From the IMG/VR virus record IMGVR_UViG_3300033150_002012, positions 1 to 33,967 of that record: a stretch of DNA of 33,967 nt; one strand, given 5' to 3'. The translations under genes and the position numbers were made by a program. A model generated the notes under the pieces. It did no database searches and was not told where the DNA came from. It was given only the letters and a program-made list of their open reading frames with translations. The stretch is from a virus. Shown here piece by piece: positions 7,710 through 15,353 of the stretch (position 1 is its first letter; each line of letters starts with the position of its first letter).

Positions 7710-8159
7710 TTGGATAGATATGAAAAAGAGGTAATGAAATGGAGAGCGAAGCGATTTAAAGAATTGGAAAGAAAAAAGAAACGCAGAATTAAAGAATTTG
7801 AAGAAGTTGCAGATAATGATAAAAAGTTTTTGGAAAAATTAGGCGGAAGAAAATACGCTAAAATAGTGGATAGGCAAAGGATTCCTTTAACCAAAGAAAG
7901 AATATGTCATAGGTGCGGAAAAACAGATGCGATGATTGTATGGGGAGTTACAGAATGTTGCAAATCCTGTGTTAAAAGAATAGCAGAAGTAGATGGAAAG
8001 GTTACAATTTTAAGCAAGAGAGCGGCATTATTGATAGACCCATTGCACGGAATAATAGAAAGAAAGAAATGCCCAATTTGTGGAAAGAGATGCATTTTGC
8101 TTTACACAGTTAATATAAGAATGTGCCAAAAATGTTGGAAGAGGGTAAGCAATGGCTGA
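7710..8159 (+). CDS. Small Cys-rich zinc-binding protein, function unknown
   Basis: The TTG start is chosen because it follows GGTGAGC at normal spacing, right after the portal stop. The 149-residue product has a basic, coiled N-terminus (1-50). Several cysteine pairs follow: C66-x2-C69, C83-C84-x2-C87, C121-x2-C124 and C139-x2-C142, enough for two zinc sites. It lies between portal-MuF and a gp10-like protein, so a head-assembly or DNA/RNA-binding role is possible. It overlaps the next gene by 8 bases. I do not recognise a named family. Confidence 0.8.
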   Translation: MDRYEKEVMKWRAKRFKELERKKKRRIKEFEEVADNDKKFLEKLGGRKYAKIVDRQRIPLTKERICHRCGKTDAMIVWGVTECCKSCVKRIAEVDGKVTILSKRAALLIDPLHGIIERKKCPICGKRCILLYTVNIRMCQKCWKRVSNG

Positions 8160-8574
8160 ATTAGTATTAGAGGTTGATGAAAAGAGCTTTAAAAAATTCA
8201 AGAAGGATTTGCTGACTACAATAGCGATGGAGATATTTAGCAAAAGCCAGCAGAATTTAGTAGAGCCAGATGAGAAGGGAAGAATAATAACCGATACAGG
8301 TGCATTGTTAAGAAGTGGAAATGTTGAAACTTGGACAGATAAAGCTAAAATCGTTTATGATGCTCCTTATGCCGATTTTGTAGAATTTGGCACAGACCCT
8401 CATTGGGTTCCAATAGATGTATTAGTTAAATGGTGCAAACGCAAGTTAAGAATGAGCGATAGAGAGGCAAGAGAAGTAGCAAGAAGAATACAATTAAAGA
8501 TAGCAAAAAAAGGAACAGACCCGAGAAGATTTTTGAGAAATGCAATAGATGAAGTAAGGGCAAAGTATAGGTAA
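8152..8574 (+). CDS. HK97 gp10-like head-tail/neck protein
   Basis: This 140-residue protein resembles the HK97 gp10 family, whose members join head and tail. The diagnostic stretch is DTGALLRSGNVE, followed by YDAPYADFVEFGTDPHW at about residues 69-85. It ends with a basic helical segment containing DPRRFLRNAIDEV, also typical. It sits in the head module just before a new promoter and the protease gene. A head-tail connector or tail-completion role is most likely. Confidence 0.75.
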   Translation: MAELVLEVDEKSFKKFKKDLLTTIAMEIFSKSQQNLVEPDEKGRIITDTGALLRSGNVETWTDKAKIVYDAPYADFVEFGTDPHWVPIDVLVKWCKRKLRMSDREAREVARRIQLKIAKKGTDPRRFLRNAIDEVRAKYR

Positions 8575-8590
8575 GCGAAAAACTTAAAAA
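8575..8590 (+). promoter_or_regulatory. Archaeal-type promoter giving a leaderless transcript
   Basis: GCGAAAA plus CTTAAAAA reads as BRE and TATA boxes. The ATG at 8612 lies about 26 bases from the TATA centre and has no ribosome site, so transcription probably starts at or next to the ATG. Leaderless starts at this spacing are common in archaea. Confidence 0.65.
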
Positions 8591-8611
8591 GAAGAAAGGC
8601 ACAATATTATT

Positions 8612-10072
8612 ATGCAGACAAAGATTTTGGATAGCGATAAGCGGATTTTTGAAGCTTGGGGTTCTGTTGAAATAAAAGATAAAGATGGCGAGCTAATTCC
8701 TATTGAAGAGCTTGAAAAAGTTATGCCAATTCTAATGGACAGAGGCGGATATATCATAGACCAGCACACAAATAGAGTAGTAGGTAAAATTCTAAATTAT
8801 GAGATTAAAGAGCATCCAGAAACAGGCAAGAAAGGAGTTTATATCAGAGGAAAGATATTCAACGATTATGAATTAGATGACCAAGTGTGGGAAGAGATAA
8901 AAAGCGGAAAGAGAACAGGATTAAGCTTTGGCGGTAGAAGTAAAAAGCAAGAAATAGCTTTTTCTTTTGAAAACAAAGAGCCCGTTAAGGTTTTAAGGGA
9001 AATAGAAGGTTATGAGTTTAGCGTTGTAGATAAACCTGCCAATCCGCTTGCTACTTTTGAATGGATAAACCCAATAGCAAAGCAGTATAAAGAACCAGAA
9101 AGAATGCGAGATATGATTGCTGAAGCTGTTTATGGTAAAAAGTTTGATGAATTAACCGATGAGCAAAAGCAGAAGGTTTGCAATATTGCTCAAAAGATTA
9201 AAGAAGTTGGCAAAGCATTAGAAGAAGTGCAAAAGCCATTTGCAGGATTTAAAGATTTTGATGACTGCATAAGGCATATGAAAGAAGAGCAAGGATATGA
9301 TGAGGAAACCGCAAGAAAGGTTTGCGGTAAGATTTATTGGCAAACAGAAGGAAAGAATAAGAAAAAAGAATACATTGAAAAGACTTATGCTCATTTCTTT
9401 AAAGATAATAATGACCGACCTCCGCAGAGTTGGTGGGCGAGGTGTATAGAGAAAACAAGCTCTTTCACCGATGAGCCTGCTAATTTCTGCAAATTCCTTT
9501 GGGAAGACCAATTACTAAAAAATACTGAAGAGGTGAATGCTATGGTAGATAAAAAGGTTGAAAAGCAAGATGAAGCTCCAGCAGAGGAGCAGAATAATCT
9601 TGAGGCGAGAGTAGCCGCTCTGGAAAAGAAAATACAGGAACTTGAGCAGAAGTTAGCTCCTGTTGAAGAGCTAACAGAGGGTGAGGAAGCACAGAAAGAA
9701 GGGGATGTTGGCACAAAGCCAATAAACCCTGACCCAAAGGGAGGCAAAGTAACGCTTCCTAAAGCAGTATCAGAGAAGGTGCAAGAGGAAGAGCCAAAGC
9801 CAGAAACTGACGAAGTAAAGATTACTGAGAAGATGGAGAACCTTGAGAAGAAAATAGAAGAGATAACAAAGGGCTTAAGCAAAATAGGAGTAGTCAGCAC
9901 TCCAAGGGTTGAAGAGGTAAGCAAAGAGGAAGAAAGCGAAGAAAAGGTAGAAAATCCAGCGTGGGAGATAATTCAGAAAGCAAGGAAAGGCGAGAAAGTA
10001 ACAATGCTTGATATTAAAGAGATGGTAGCCAAGCAAAAAAAGAAGGAATTAGAAAAAATACTTAAAAGGTAG
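8612..10072 (+). CDS. XkdF-like prohead protease with C-terminal scaffold region
   Basis: The 486-residue protein begins with a domain resembling phage XkdF-type head-maturation protease (about 1-150): IIDQHTN with His52, TGLSFGG with Ser105, and YEFSVVDKPANPLATF at 134-149. The middle has a small cysteine module, DDCIRHMKEEQGYDEETARKV (216-238), and PPQSWWARCIEKTSSF (270-285). From 311 on it is Glu/Lys/Pro-rich with a strong coiled coil (LEARVAALEKKIQELEQKL) and a second coiled segment, as expected for a scaffold. The gene directly precedes the major capsid gene, the classic protease-scaffold-capsid order. The start follows the leaderless promoter. Confidence 0.82.
   Translation: MQTKILDSDKRIFEAWGSVEIKDKDGELIPIEELEKVMPILMDRGGYIIDQHTNRVVGKILNYEIKEHPETGKKGVYIRGKIFNDYELDDQVWEEIKSGKRTGLSFGGRSKKQEIAFSFENKEPVKVLREIEGYEFSVVDKPANPLATFEWINPIAKQYKEPERMRDMIAEAVYGKKFDELTDEQKQKVCNIAQKIKEVGKALEEVQKPFAGFKDFDDCIRHMKEEQGYDEETARKVCGKIYWQTEGKNKKKEYIEKTYAHFFKDNNDRPPQSWWARCIEKTSSFTDEPANFCKFLWEDQLLKNTEEVNAMVDKKVEKQDEAPAEEQNNLEARVAALEKKIQELEQKLAPVEELTEGEEAQKEGDVGTKPINPDPKGGKVTLPKAVSEKVQEEEPKPETDEVKITEKMENLEKKIEEITKGLSKIGVVSTPRVEEVSKEEESEEKVENPAWEIIQKARKGEKVTMLDIKEMVAKQKKKELEKILKR
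9542..10072 (+). CDS. Nested scaffolding protein (internal start)
   Basis: An in-frame ATG (Met311 of the protease frame) follows GAGGTGA with 5 bases between, which is as good a ribosome site as those used by neighbouring genes. It would give a 176-residue acidic coiled-coil protein without the protease domain. This matches the well-known nested design in which a scaffold shares the C-terminus of the protease gene, as with lambda C and Nu3. Internal translation is inferred, not shown. Confidence 0.6.
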   Translation: MVDKKVEKQDEAPAEEQNNLEARVAALEKKIQELEQKLAPVEELTEGEEAQKEGDVGTKPINPDPKGGKVTLPKAVSEKVQEEEPKPETDEVKITEKMENLEKKIEEITKGLSKIGVVSTPRVEEVSKEEESEEKVENPAWEIIQKARKGEKVTMLDIKEMVAKQKKKELEKILKR

Positions 10073-10082
10073 GTGATTAACG

Positions 10083-11219
10083 ATGGCGTATAGAGATTAT
10101 GTTAAAACAATAGAGGATTTGGAAAACCTCTATTATGGCAAAGGCGCAGAATACATAGCGAAGGCAGATGCCCCTGTTCTCTCAACCACCACAGGCGTAT
10201 ATAACGCTGTATATGGTGCTCAAGTTTGGGCACAGCTAAATCAAGAGGCTAACGCCTTCGGTATTCTGCCAAAGTATCCTTGGACAAGGAGCGGTTGGAG
10301 AGTAATAACAGCGAGGTCAAGTGCTTCGGTGATAGGTGGTGTTGCGGAGAATGCAACCCTGCCAGAAACAACCAAACCATCATTCCTTGAGGTTAGCACA
10401 AAGCCAAAGACAGTTGTTCATACGTTTGATGTTTCAGAAGTGCAGGAGTTCCTTGCAACAGAGAGCGATGACGATGCCATTGGCGATATGGCATTTATGA
10501 GGCAGTATAAAGGAATTGAGCACAAAGAATACATTAACAAAATGCTTCTAATGGATGTAGATACTCTGGCAGGAGATAACTTTGAGAGCATAGATAGAGT
10601 TTGTTCAGCTTATAGCGAAGTGAATGCAGGGCTTTGTGGTGCTAACGATGCCGATATTTATGGTATAGATAGAGATGCCGCAGCGAGCTGGGCAGACGCT
10701 TACGTATCGCACAACAGCGGAACAGACAGAAGCCTAACAGACGAGATAATTAGAACAGCGATGTATAATGTGCGAACCAATGGCGGAAATACTACTGTTC
10801 TGCTGACAGGTGAGGACACATATAGCGTAATTCAGGGGCTTTATGACCCACAGGTGAGATACAGCGTATTAGGTGAAGCAACAGTAAAAATCGGTGTAAA
10901 TGGAATAGATACCAAAGATGGAATAAATGTGGGCATTCACGTTGCCAGCCTTTACGGAGTGCCTATAATAACCAGCAAGGATGTAGCCAAAGACACAATT
11001 AGCAGAATTTATCTGCTTGATACCAGCGACCCAGAAGGGTTCGGTATTCCAAGGCTTGGGTTTAAGGTTGCAAAGCCTACCCAATACTTTGAAGCAGGTA
11101 TCAGTATGGGCGACCCATTCAGCATTAACAGGCTTGGTAACGAGGGAATGTATAGAACGATGGGCGAGCTAATCTGCACTTTCTTCAAGGCACAGGGTAA
11201 AATCAGAGACCTCAAGTAA
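10083..11219 (+). CDS. Major capsid protein (HK97 fold)
   Basis: The 378-residue protein follows the protease/scaffold gene with a GGTAGGTGAT ribosome site. Its features fit an HK97-fold capsid protein: an N-terminal helical arm, a central KTVVHTFDVSEVQEFLA segment, and a C-terminal part with GVPIITSKDV and RIYLLDTSDPEGFG before the capsid-specific end. Its codon use is visibly richer in G+C than that of most neighbours, consistent with high expression. A hairpin with a T-rich tail follows immediately, as expected after a very abundant transcript. Confidence 0.85.
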   Translation: MAYRDYVKTIEDLENLYYGKGAEYIAKADAPVLSTTTGVYNAVYGAQVWAQLNQEANAFGILPKYPWTRSGWRVITARSSASVIGGVAENATLPETTKPSFLEVSTKPKTVVHTFDVSEVQEFLATESDDDAIGDMAFMRQYKGIEHKEYINKMLLMDVDTLAGDNFESIDRVCSAYSEVNAGLCGANDADIYGIDRDAAASWADAYVSHNSGTDRSLTDEIIRTAMYNVRTNGGNTTVLLTGEDTYSVIQGLYDPQVRYSVLGEATVKIGVNGIDTKDGINVGIHVASLYGVPIITSKDVAKDTISRIYLLDTSDPEGFGIPRLGFKVAKPTQYFEAGISMGDPFSINRLGNEGMYRTMGELICTFFKAQGKIRDLK

Positions 11220-11255
11220 AGGAAGGGTTTTTTCCTTTCCTTTTATTTTATTTAT
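11218..11255 (+). terminator. Hairpin plus T-rich tail after capsid gene
   Basis: AAAGGAA (11218-11224) and TTCCTTT (11232-11238) form a perfect 7-bp stem around GGGTTTT, followed by CCTTTTATTTTATTT. The stem begins inside the capsid stop codon. Archaeal terminators need mainly the T-run. Confidence 0.6.
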
Positions 11256-11270
11256 AGGCAGGTGAGTAAG

Positions 11271-11483
11271 ATGGTGAAGGTAAGGATTAAAGATTTGCCG
11301 ATGGAAGCAAATACCTATTTTACGCCAAAGGGAAATAGTTATACTTTCTTCAGAGGGCAATGGTTAGAAATAACAGACAAGGAAGATATTGAATACTTTA
11401 AAAACAATCCAAGATTTGAAGTGGAAAGCGTTGCAGAGAAGGTAAAGAAAGCAGTTACAAAGAAAACAAAGAAGAAAAGGTGA
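11271..11483 (+). CDS. Small basic-tailed head-region protein
   Basis: The ATG at 11271 lies just after GGTGAGTAAG, the same leader seen before 16293 and 19269; an in-frame GTG at 11262 is part of that ribosome site. The 70-residue product has a compact beta-rich body (YFTPKGNSYTFFRGQWLEI) and a lysine-rich tail. Its architecture recalls the protein at 16724, which also ends in a basic Lys-rich tail. Small proteins in this position are often capsid-associated, but no family is recognised. Confidence 0.7.
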   Translation: MVKVRIKDLPMEANTYFTPKGNSYTFFRGQWLEITDKEDIEYFKNNPRFEVESVAEKVKKAVTKKTKKKR

Positions 11484-11488
11484 TTGCC

Positions 11489-11701
11489 TTGCAGAGAAAG
11501 ACAATATACACAGAGATAGCTGATATAAAGGCAGATATAAAGGAAATCAGAAAGCACATTGAAATAGTGAATGATGAATTAGGCAAGGTTTGGCAGAATA
11601 TGGCAAAACTAACAGAAAACCAAAAATGGTTAAAAACAATACTTGCAGGCATTTTTTTCCTTTTGTTAGGTTTAATTATTCAAAACATTTTTGCAGGATA
11701 G
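11489..11701 (+). CDS. Small membrane-anchored coiled-coil protein (XhlA-like layout)
   Basis: The TTG at 11489 follows AAAGGTGATT and matches the TTG starts used elsewhere. The 70-residue product has an N-terminal amphipathic coiled coil (about 5-45) and one C-terminal membrane helix (LAGIFFLLLGLIIQNIF). This layout is like that of XhlA/hemolysin-type lysis accessory proteins, but it is a simple layout and similarity may be superficial. It sits among head genes rather than with the holin-like gene at 23613. Confidence 0.65.
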   Translation: MQRKTIYTEIADIKADIKEIRKHIEIVNDELGKVWQNMAKLTENQKWLKTILAGIFFLLLGLIIQNIFAG

Positions 11702-11718
11702 GATAGGAGGTGTTTTAA

Positions 11719-11985
11719 GTGGCGTTTAGCTACAATGTTTTGAGAAGAACAATAATAGGAAATATGAGATTAGTGTTAGGGACTTATACTAATGGTTCGT
11801 CAGATACAGGCGGAAATATAGATACAGGGTTAAGAATAGTGGAATTCTTTGCAGTTCAGCCAACAGGTTCAGCAGTAGCGAGCAATGCAAGTGTAGTTAA
11901 TGAGAGCTTTCCAGTCAGCGGTGGAGTGATTACGATAGTTACGGATTCAGGCCAAGACGGAGTATGGATAGCGATAGGCAAGTAA
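11719..11985 (+). CDS. Small conserved structural protein
   Basis: The 88-residue protein starts with GTG after AGGAGGTG. It contains the run RTIIGNMRLVLGTY, then DTGGNIDTGLRIVEFF, a pattern I associate with small structural proteins of tailed phages. No enzymatic motif is present. It may decorate the capsid or form part of the neck. It is beta-rich and Ser/Thr/Gly-rich. Confidence 0.7.
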   Translation: MAFSYNVLRRTIIGNMRLVLGTYTNGSSDTGGNIDTGLRIVEFFAVQPTGSAVASNASVVNESFPVSGGVITIVTDSGQDGVWIAIGK

Positions 11986-11996
11986 AGGTGATGTGA

Positions 11997-12167
11997 ATGA
12001 CAAACTATAATGTTACAAGCAAGGTTGTAGAGGGTAGCAAAAACACAATAGGGAGCAGTATAGCAACTTACTTAAATACTGTTGATGATACCAAAGTAAT
12101 TAGGGCAATTTTATTGCAGAGAACAGGAGCAGATAATTTCATAGCAGTTATAATCCACGATGCATAG
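11997..12167 (+). CDS. Small protein, 56 residues
   Basis: The ATG follows AAAGGTGATGTGA with normal spacing, and the frame ends with TAG at 12165-12167. The product starts MTNYNVTSKVVEGSK and ends in a hydrophobic beta-like stretch (NFIAVIIHDA). It sits between two small structural genes in the same operon. It may be a second, shorter relative of the 11719 product, but I see no firm similarity. Confidence 0.6.
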   Translation: MTNYNVTSKVVEGSKNTIGSSIATYLNTVDDTKVIRAILLQRTGADNFIAVIIHDA

Positions 12168-12175
12168 GTGAGCTA

Positions 12176-12337
12176 ATGGGCGAGTTAGTATTAGTGCTAA
12201 AAGATAGCAAGAAGCAGATTAAGAAAGACATACATATCAAAAGAGTTAAAGGCAAAGGAAAAAAGATGTTTATTAATTTATTAAAAAATAAACTTGAAGG
12301 AGGGATAAAACGTGGAAGTGAAGAAAGAAACGCTTAA
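12176..12337 (+). CDS. Small basic protein, 53 residues
   Basis: The ATG follows GGTGAGCTA, the same leader as before 7710. The product is very lysine-rich (KDSKKQIKKD, KGKGKKMF), which suggests nucleic-acid or acidic-surface binding. Its last 26 bases overlap the next gene, whose ribosome site GGAGGG lies inside it. No family is recognised. Confidence 0.5.
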   Translation: MGELVLVLKDSKKQIKKDIHIKRVKGKGKKMFINLLKNKLEGGIKRGSEERNA

Positions 12338-12770
12338 ACTTCGTGGTGAGATTGAGTTCATATTAAAAGATAGTGAAGGAAGAATAAAGGAAGTAAGAAA
12401 GCTCAAAAATCTAATAGTGAATGCGGGCAAGTCAGAGGTAGCAGGGTTAATAATAGGTGATACAGGAGCTACTGCATTTGGATATGTTGCTATTGGCACA
12501 GGGACGACTGCTCCAAGCGCAAGCGATACAGCTTTGGAGAATGAAACACATAGAACTTCAGCAACCACTTCGCTAACTACAACGAATGTAACTAACGATA
12601 CGGCGCAATTGCAGGCAACATTTAACTTTACAGGCAGTTATGCAATAACAGAATGTGGAATATTCAATGCAAGCTCAGGCGGAGATATGTTAGCAAGACA
12701 AACTTTTGATGTTTTAAATGTTGCAAATGGCGATAATTTAACAATGACTTGGAAGATAACAGTTAGTTAG
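12312..12770 (+). CDS. Tail/fibre-associated structural protein (paralogue of 23220 product)
   Basis: The GTG start follows GAAGGAGGG. The 152-residue protein has a charged N-terminus followed by a beta-rich body with GYVAIGTGTTAPSASDTALE and CGIFNASSGGDMLARQTF. The same two motifs, in the same order, occur in the gene at 23220 (GAIGTGTTSASATDTALE and HGIFDASSGGNMWNRFVF). The two genes flank the tail region. Proteins with this pattern occur in phage tail-tip and fibre regions. The exact role is unknown. Confidence 0.7.
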   Translation: MEVKKETLKLRGEIEFILKDSEGRIKEVRKLKNLIVNAGKSEVAGLIIGDTGATAFGYVAIGTGTTAPSASDTALENETHRTSATTSLTTTNVTNDTAQLQATFNFTGSYAITECGIFNASSGGDMLARQTFDVLNVANGDNLTMTWKITVS

Positions 12771-12850
12771 AATTTTTAAGTCCTCTGTGTGACGAAAGGA
12801 ACGCAGAGAATAAGGGTGGGCGGTTGGGGAACGGATAAAGGGGATGTTAA
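12771..12850 (+). promoter_or_regulatory. Leader with TATA-like box, hairpin and G-runs
   Basis: After the preceding stop comes AATTTTTAAG (TATA-like). Then CTCTGTG (12783-12789) pairs with CGCAGAG (12802-12808), a 7-bp stem with one G-T pair around a 12-base loop. A run of G tracts follows: GGG at 12814 and 12818, GGGG at 12826 and 12840. This is conspicuous in such A+T-rich DNA. The next gene starts with TTG at 12851. The segment could be a 5' regulatory leader. Confidence 0.45.
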
Positions 12851-15328
12851 TTGACTTGGTGGAATACTGATTGGCAGTATAGAAGAGCTATTACTATTGA
12901 TAATACTGGAAATAGCAATACGCTCACAGACTACCAAGTAAAAATAACGCTAACTACTTCTAATTTTGATTATTCAAAAGCAAATGCCGATGGCTCTGAT
13001 ATAAGATTTATTGATAGCGACGATACAACAGAGCTAAACTACTGGATTCAGGAATGGAATACTTCTGGCGATAGTATAATCTGGGTAAAAGTGCCATCCA
13101 TTTCCGCAGATTCTACTAAAACAATTTATATGTATTATGGAAACACAAGCGCAACTGCAGTGTCGGATATTCAAAATACTTTTGTATTGGGGCGAGAATG
13201 GGACAATCCCCCTTATACTCCGCCAGGTAGTGGAACAGAGGGGGAAGCTGAAGGGTTTGTAACAAGAATTTATTATCCGCACCCCACACTGGTAGCTAAT
13301 GACTTGCCAACACGGGGAATTGACCACGATACTGCTAATGCACACGATAGCAACTCTCTTTATCTAATTGCAAGAAAAGATGGTCGCAATTGTGAAGTAG
13401 AAGCTGATAAAACCTTAACTGCTGCTGATGTACAGGCTGCTGGCAAACTGGGTTATAAGATTAGAGTTGTAACAAATGGAACTAATAGTGGTTGGTCTGG
13501 CCAGTTAGGTGGCGGAGTCTTGCAATTGAGTGATGGAATAGGCATTGCAGCTGGCCGCTGGTTATACAACGATAGCGCATCTATAGATGTTTCCGAGCAA
13601 GATGAATTGGATTTTACAGTTTATTCTTTAGATGGTGCCGGTGTGCGCATAAGAGCAAGGACTTGGGACCAGTGCACTTCTGGTTCTTATGCGCAGGTGT
13701 GGTGCGATTGGATTTATCTCAGAAAAATGGAACCCTGGCGTGATGACTTTTCAGATGGGAATTTAAATGGCTGGGATACTGAGCCTAACACCAGTATAAC
13801 TACAGGAGGCAAAGTTGGAACTTATTGTGTGCAAACTGATGGGTCGCTTAGTAGGCCAACTAATGGAACTTCTGGAGAAAGAGGTTTAGCATATAGCACT
13901 TGGGTAAAGTTTGCAAATACTACTACTGATAAGGCGTATTATGTATTGTTGCAAGAGGATTCTTCTTCTTTAGGCAATAATTATATTGGAGTCTGGCTTG
14001 AATACGATTCAGATGCAGGCGGAATGACTTTTAAGCTGAAAATTAATAATAGCGGTTCGCTTTCTACTTATAATATTTATACTATTCCTTCTGGAGAGGA
14101 AAGCAAGTGGTATAAGGTAGTTATTTCCATTGATAAATTTAACAATAAAGCAAGAGGCTATGTTATTAATGAGAATGAGGATACTCGCTTAGGTTATAGT
14201 GGCTGGTTGTCTTGCAGTTCAAATCTTATTTACAGAGTAAAAGTAGGGGTTGAAGGCTCAACTACTGCCTATTTTGATGGGATAACCTGGAAATATAATG
14301 GAGACCCTTCTATTAGTGTTGGAAGCGAGGAAACCCCTTCTCAAAGTTACACTCAAACCTGCACCGAAACAATTTCTTTAAGCGATACTGTAAGCAAAGA
14401 GGCGGGTAAATCTTTAAGCGAAACATTAAATTTGGCAGATGCTTTTAGCAAGGTTATAAGCAAGCTTGTTCAGGAAAACATTTCTTTAGATGATGGCGAT
14501 ATTAAGCAAATAGTAAAAACATTAGCAGAAGGTATTACATTAAGCGATAGTTACACAAAATCTTGGACATTAAATAGGGAATTCACGGAAAATATTAATT
14601 TAAGCGATGCAGTAAAGAAAACATTAGTTAAAAGCCTTTTAGAAGAGGTTAGTTTAACGGATGTTTTGGAAAAAATAAGAACCATTTATAGAACATATAC
14701 AGAAAGCTTGACTTTATCGGATAGTTTGAATAAAAGCCCAGCAAAAAGTTTATCGGAAAATATCTCTTTAGATGATAATTTAAAAAGAGAAGTTGTAAAA
14801 CAGCTCATAGAGAGCTTAAATCTTAATGATAGCAAGCAGTTTAGTTTAAGCAAGACATTTGAAGATGGTATTATTCTTGATGATGGGGATGTTAAAAACA
14901 TTGCTAAAACATTGAGCGAAAGCATAAGTTTGAATGATGTGTATAGCAGAATATGGAACATAGCAAGAACGTATGAGGAAACCTTATCAATGGAAGACAA
15001 TGCAACAAAGCAAGGAGCAAGAATATTAGCAGATAGTATAGTTTTGAGCGATTTGCTTTTTAAAGCAGTTGCAAAAGAGCTGGAAGAAAACATAAATCTA
15101 AACGATACAATAACCAAAGCAACAGCAATCGTAATTGCAGAGAATTTAGGATTAAGCGATAGCATAGTTAAAAGTTTGGTCAGAGAGTTTGTTGAAAGTT
15201 TATCGTTAGCAGATAGCGTTACTACTGAAAAATTATTAAGAAAGATTTATGAAGCGAGATTATTTACTCCAAAAATACTTAAAGCAATTTTAGAGGAAGC
15301 AAAGCTGAAAGGTTTAATAACAGAATGA
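12851..15328 (+). CDS. DUF2341-type adhesion/tail fibre protein with 16 C-terminal repeats
   Basis: The 825-residue protein starts with TTG and opens with a DUF2341-like domain: WWNTDWQYRRAITIDNT, DIRFIDSD, LNYWIQEW and TIYMYYGNTSA (about 3-105). Such domains occur in archaeal and bacterial surface proteins and viral fibres. A lectin-like beta region follows: DDFSDGNLNGWDTE near 300 and WYKVVISIDKFNNKARGYV near 420. From residue 503 to about 795 come 16 tandem 17-20-residue repeats. The likely role is host attachment. Its position between head and tail genes, away from the tail tip, is unusual. Confidence 0.75.
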   Translation: MTWWNTDWQYRRAITIDNTGNSNTLTDYQVKITLTTSNFDYSKANADGSDIRFIDSDDTTELNYWIQEWNTSGDSIIWVKVPSISADSTKTIYMYYGNTSATAVSDIQNTFVLGREWDNPPYTPPGSGTEGEAEGFVTRIYYPHPTLVANDLPTRGIDHDTANAHDSNSLYLIARKDGRNCEVEADKTLTAADVQAAGKLGYKIRVVTNGTNSGWSGQLGGGVLQLSDGIGIAAGRWLYNDSASIDVSEQDELDFTVYSLDGAGVRIRARTWDQCTSGSYAQVWCDWIYLRKMEPWRDDFSDGNLNGWDTEPNTSITTGGKVGTYCVQTDGSLSRPTNGTSGERGLAYSTWVKFANTTTDKAYYVLLQEDSSSLGNNYIGVWLEYDSDAGGMTFKLKINNSGSLSTYNIYTIPSGEESKWYKVVISIDKFNNKARGYVINENEDTRLGYSGWLSCSSNLIYRVKVGVEGSTTAYFDGITWKYNGDPSISVGSEETPSQSYTQTCTETISLSDTVSKEAGKSLSETLNLADAFSKVISKLVQENISLDDGDIKQIVKTLAEGITLSDSYTKSWTLNREFTENINLSDAVKKTLVKSLLEEVSLTDVLEKIRTIYRTYTESLTLSDSLNKSPAKSLSENISLDDNLKREVVKQLIESLNLNDSKQFSLSKTFEDGIILDDGDVKNIAKTLSESISLNDVYSRIWNIARTYEETLSMEDNATKQGARILADSIVLSDLLFKAVAKELEENINLNDTITKATAIVIAENLGLSDSIVKSLVREFVESLSLADSVTTEKLLRKIYEARLFTPKILKAILEEAKLKGLITE
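14357..15240 (+). repeat. 16 tandem degenerate 17-20-codon repeats
   Basis: Each unit fits roughly S-L-x-E-x-(I/L)-x-L-x-D-x-x-x-K-x-x-x-K, for example SLSENISLDDNLKREVVK. The DNA of the units has diverged, so the repeat is kept at protein level. The heptad-like hydrophobic spacing suggests a rod or trimeric stalk. Confidence 0.85.
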
Positions 15329-15353
15329 ATGTAAATTATATAAGGTGAGATAA

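Noticed and set aside
9391-9924. Long antisense reading frame opposite the scaffold region
   Set aside because: It is Ser/Phe-rich as expected from the complement of Glu/Lys-rich codons and has no independent support.
14357-15240. CRISPR-like array
   Set aside because: The repeats are coding, degenerate at DNA level and lack constant repeats with unique spacers.
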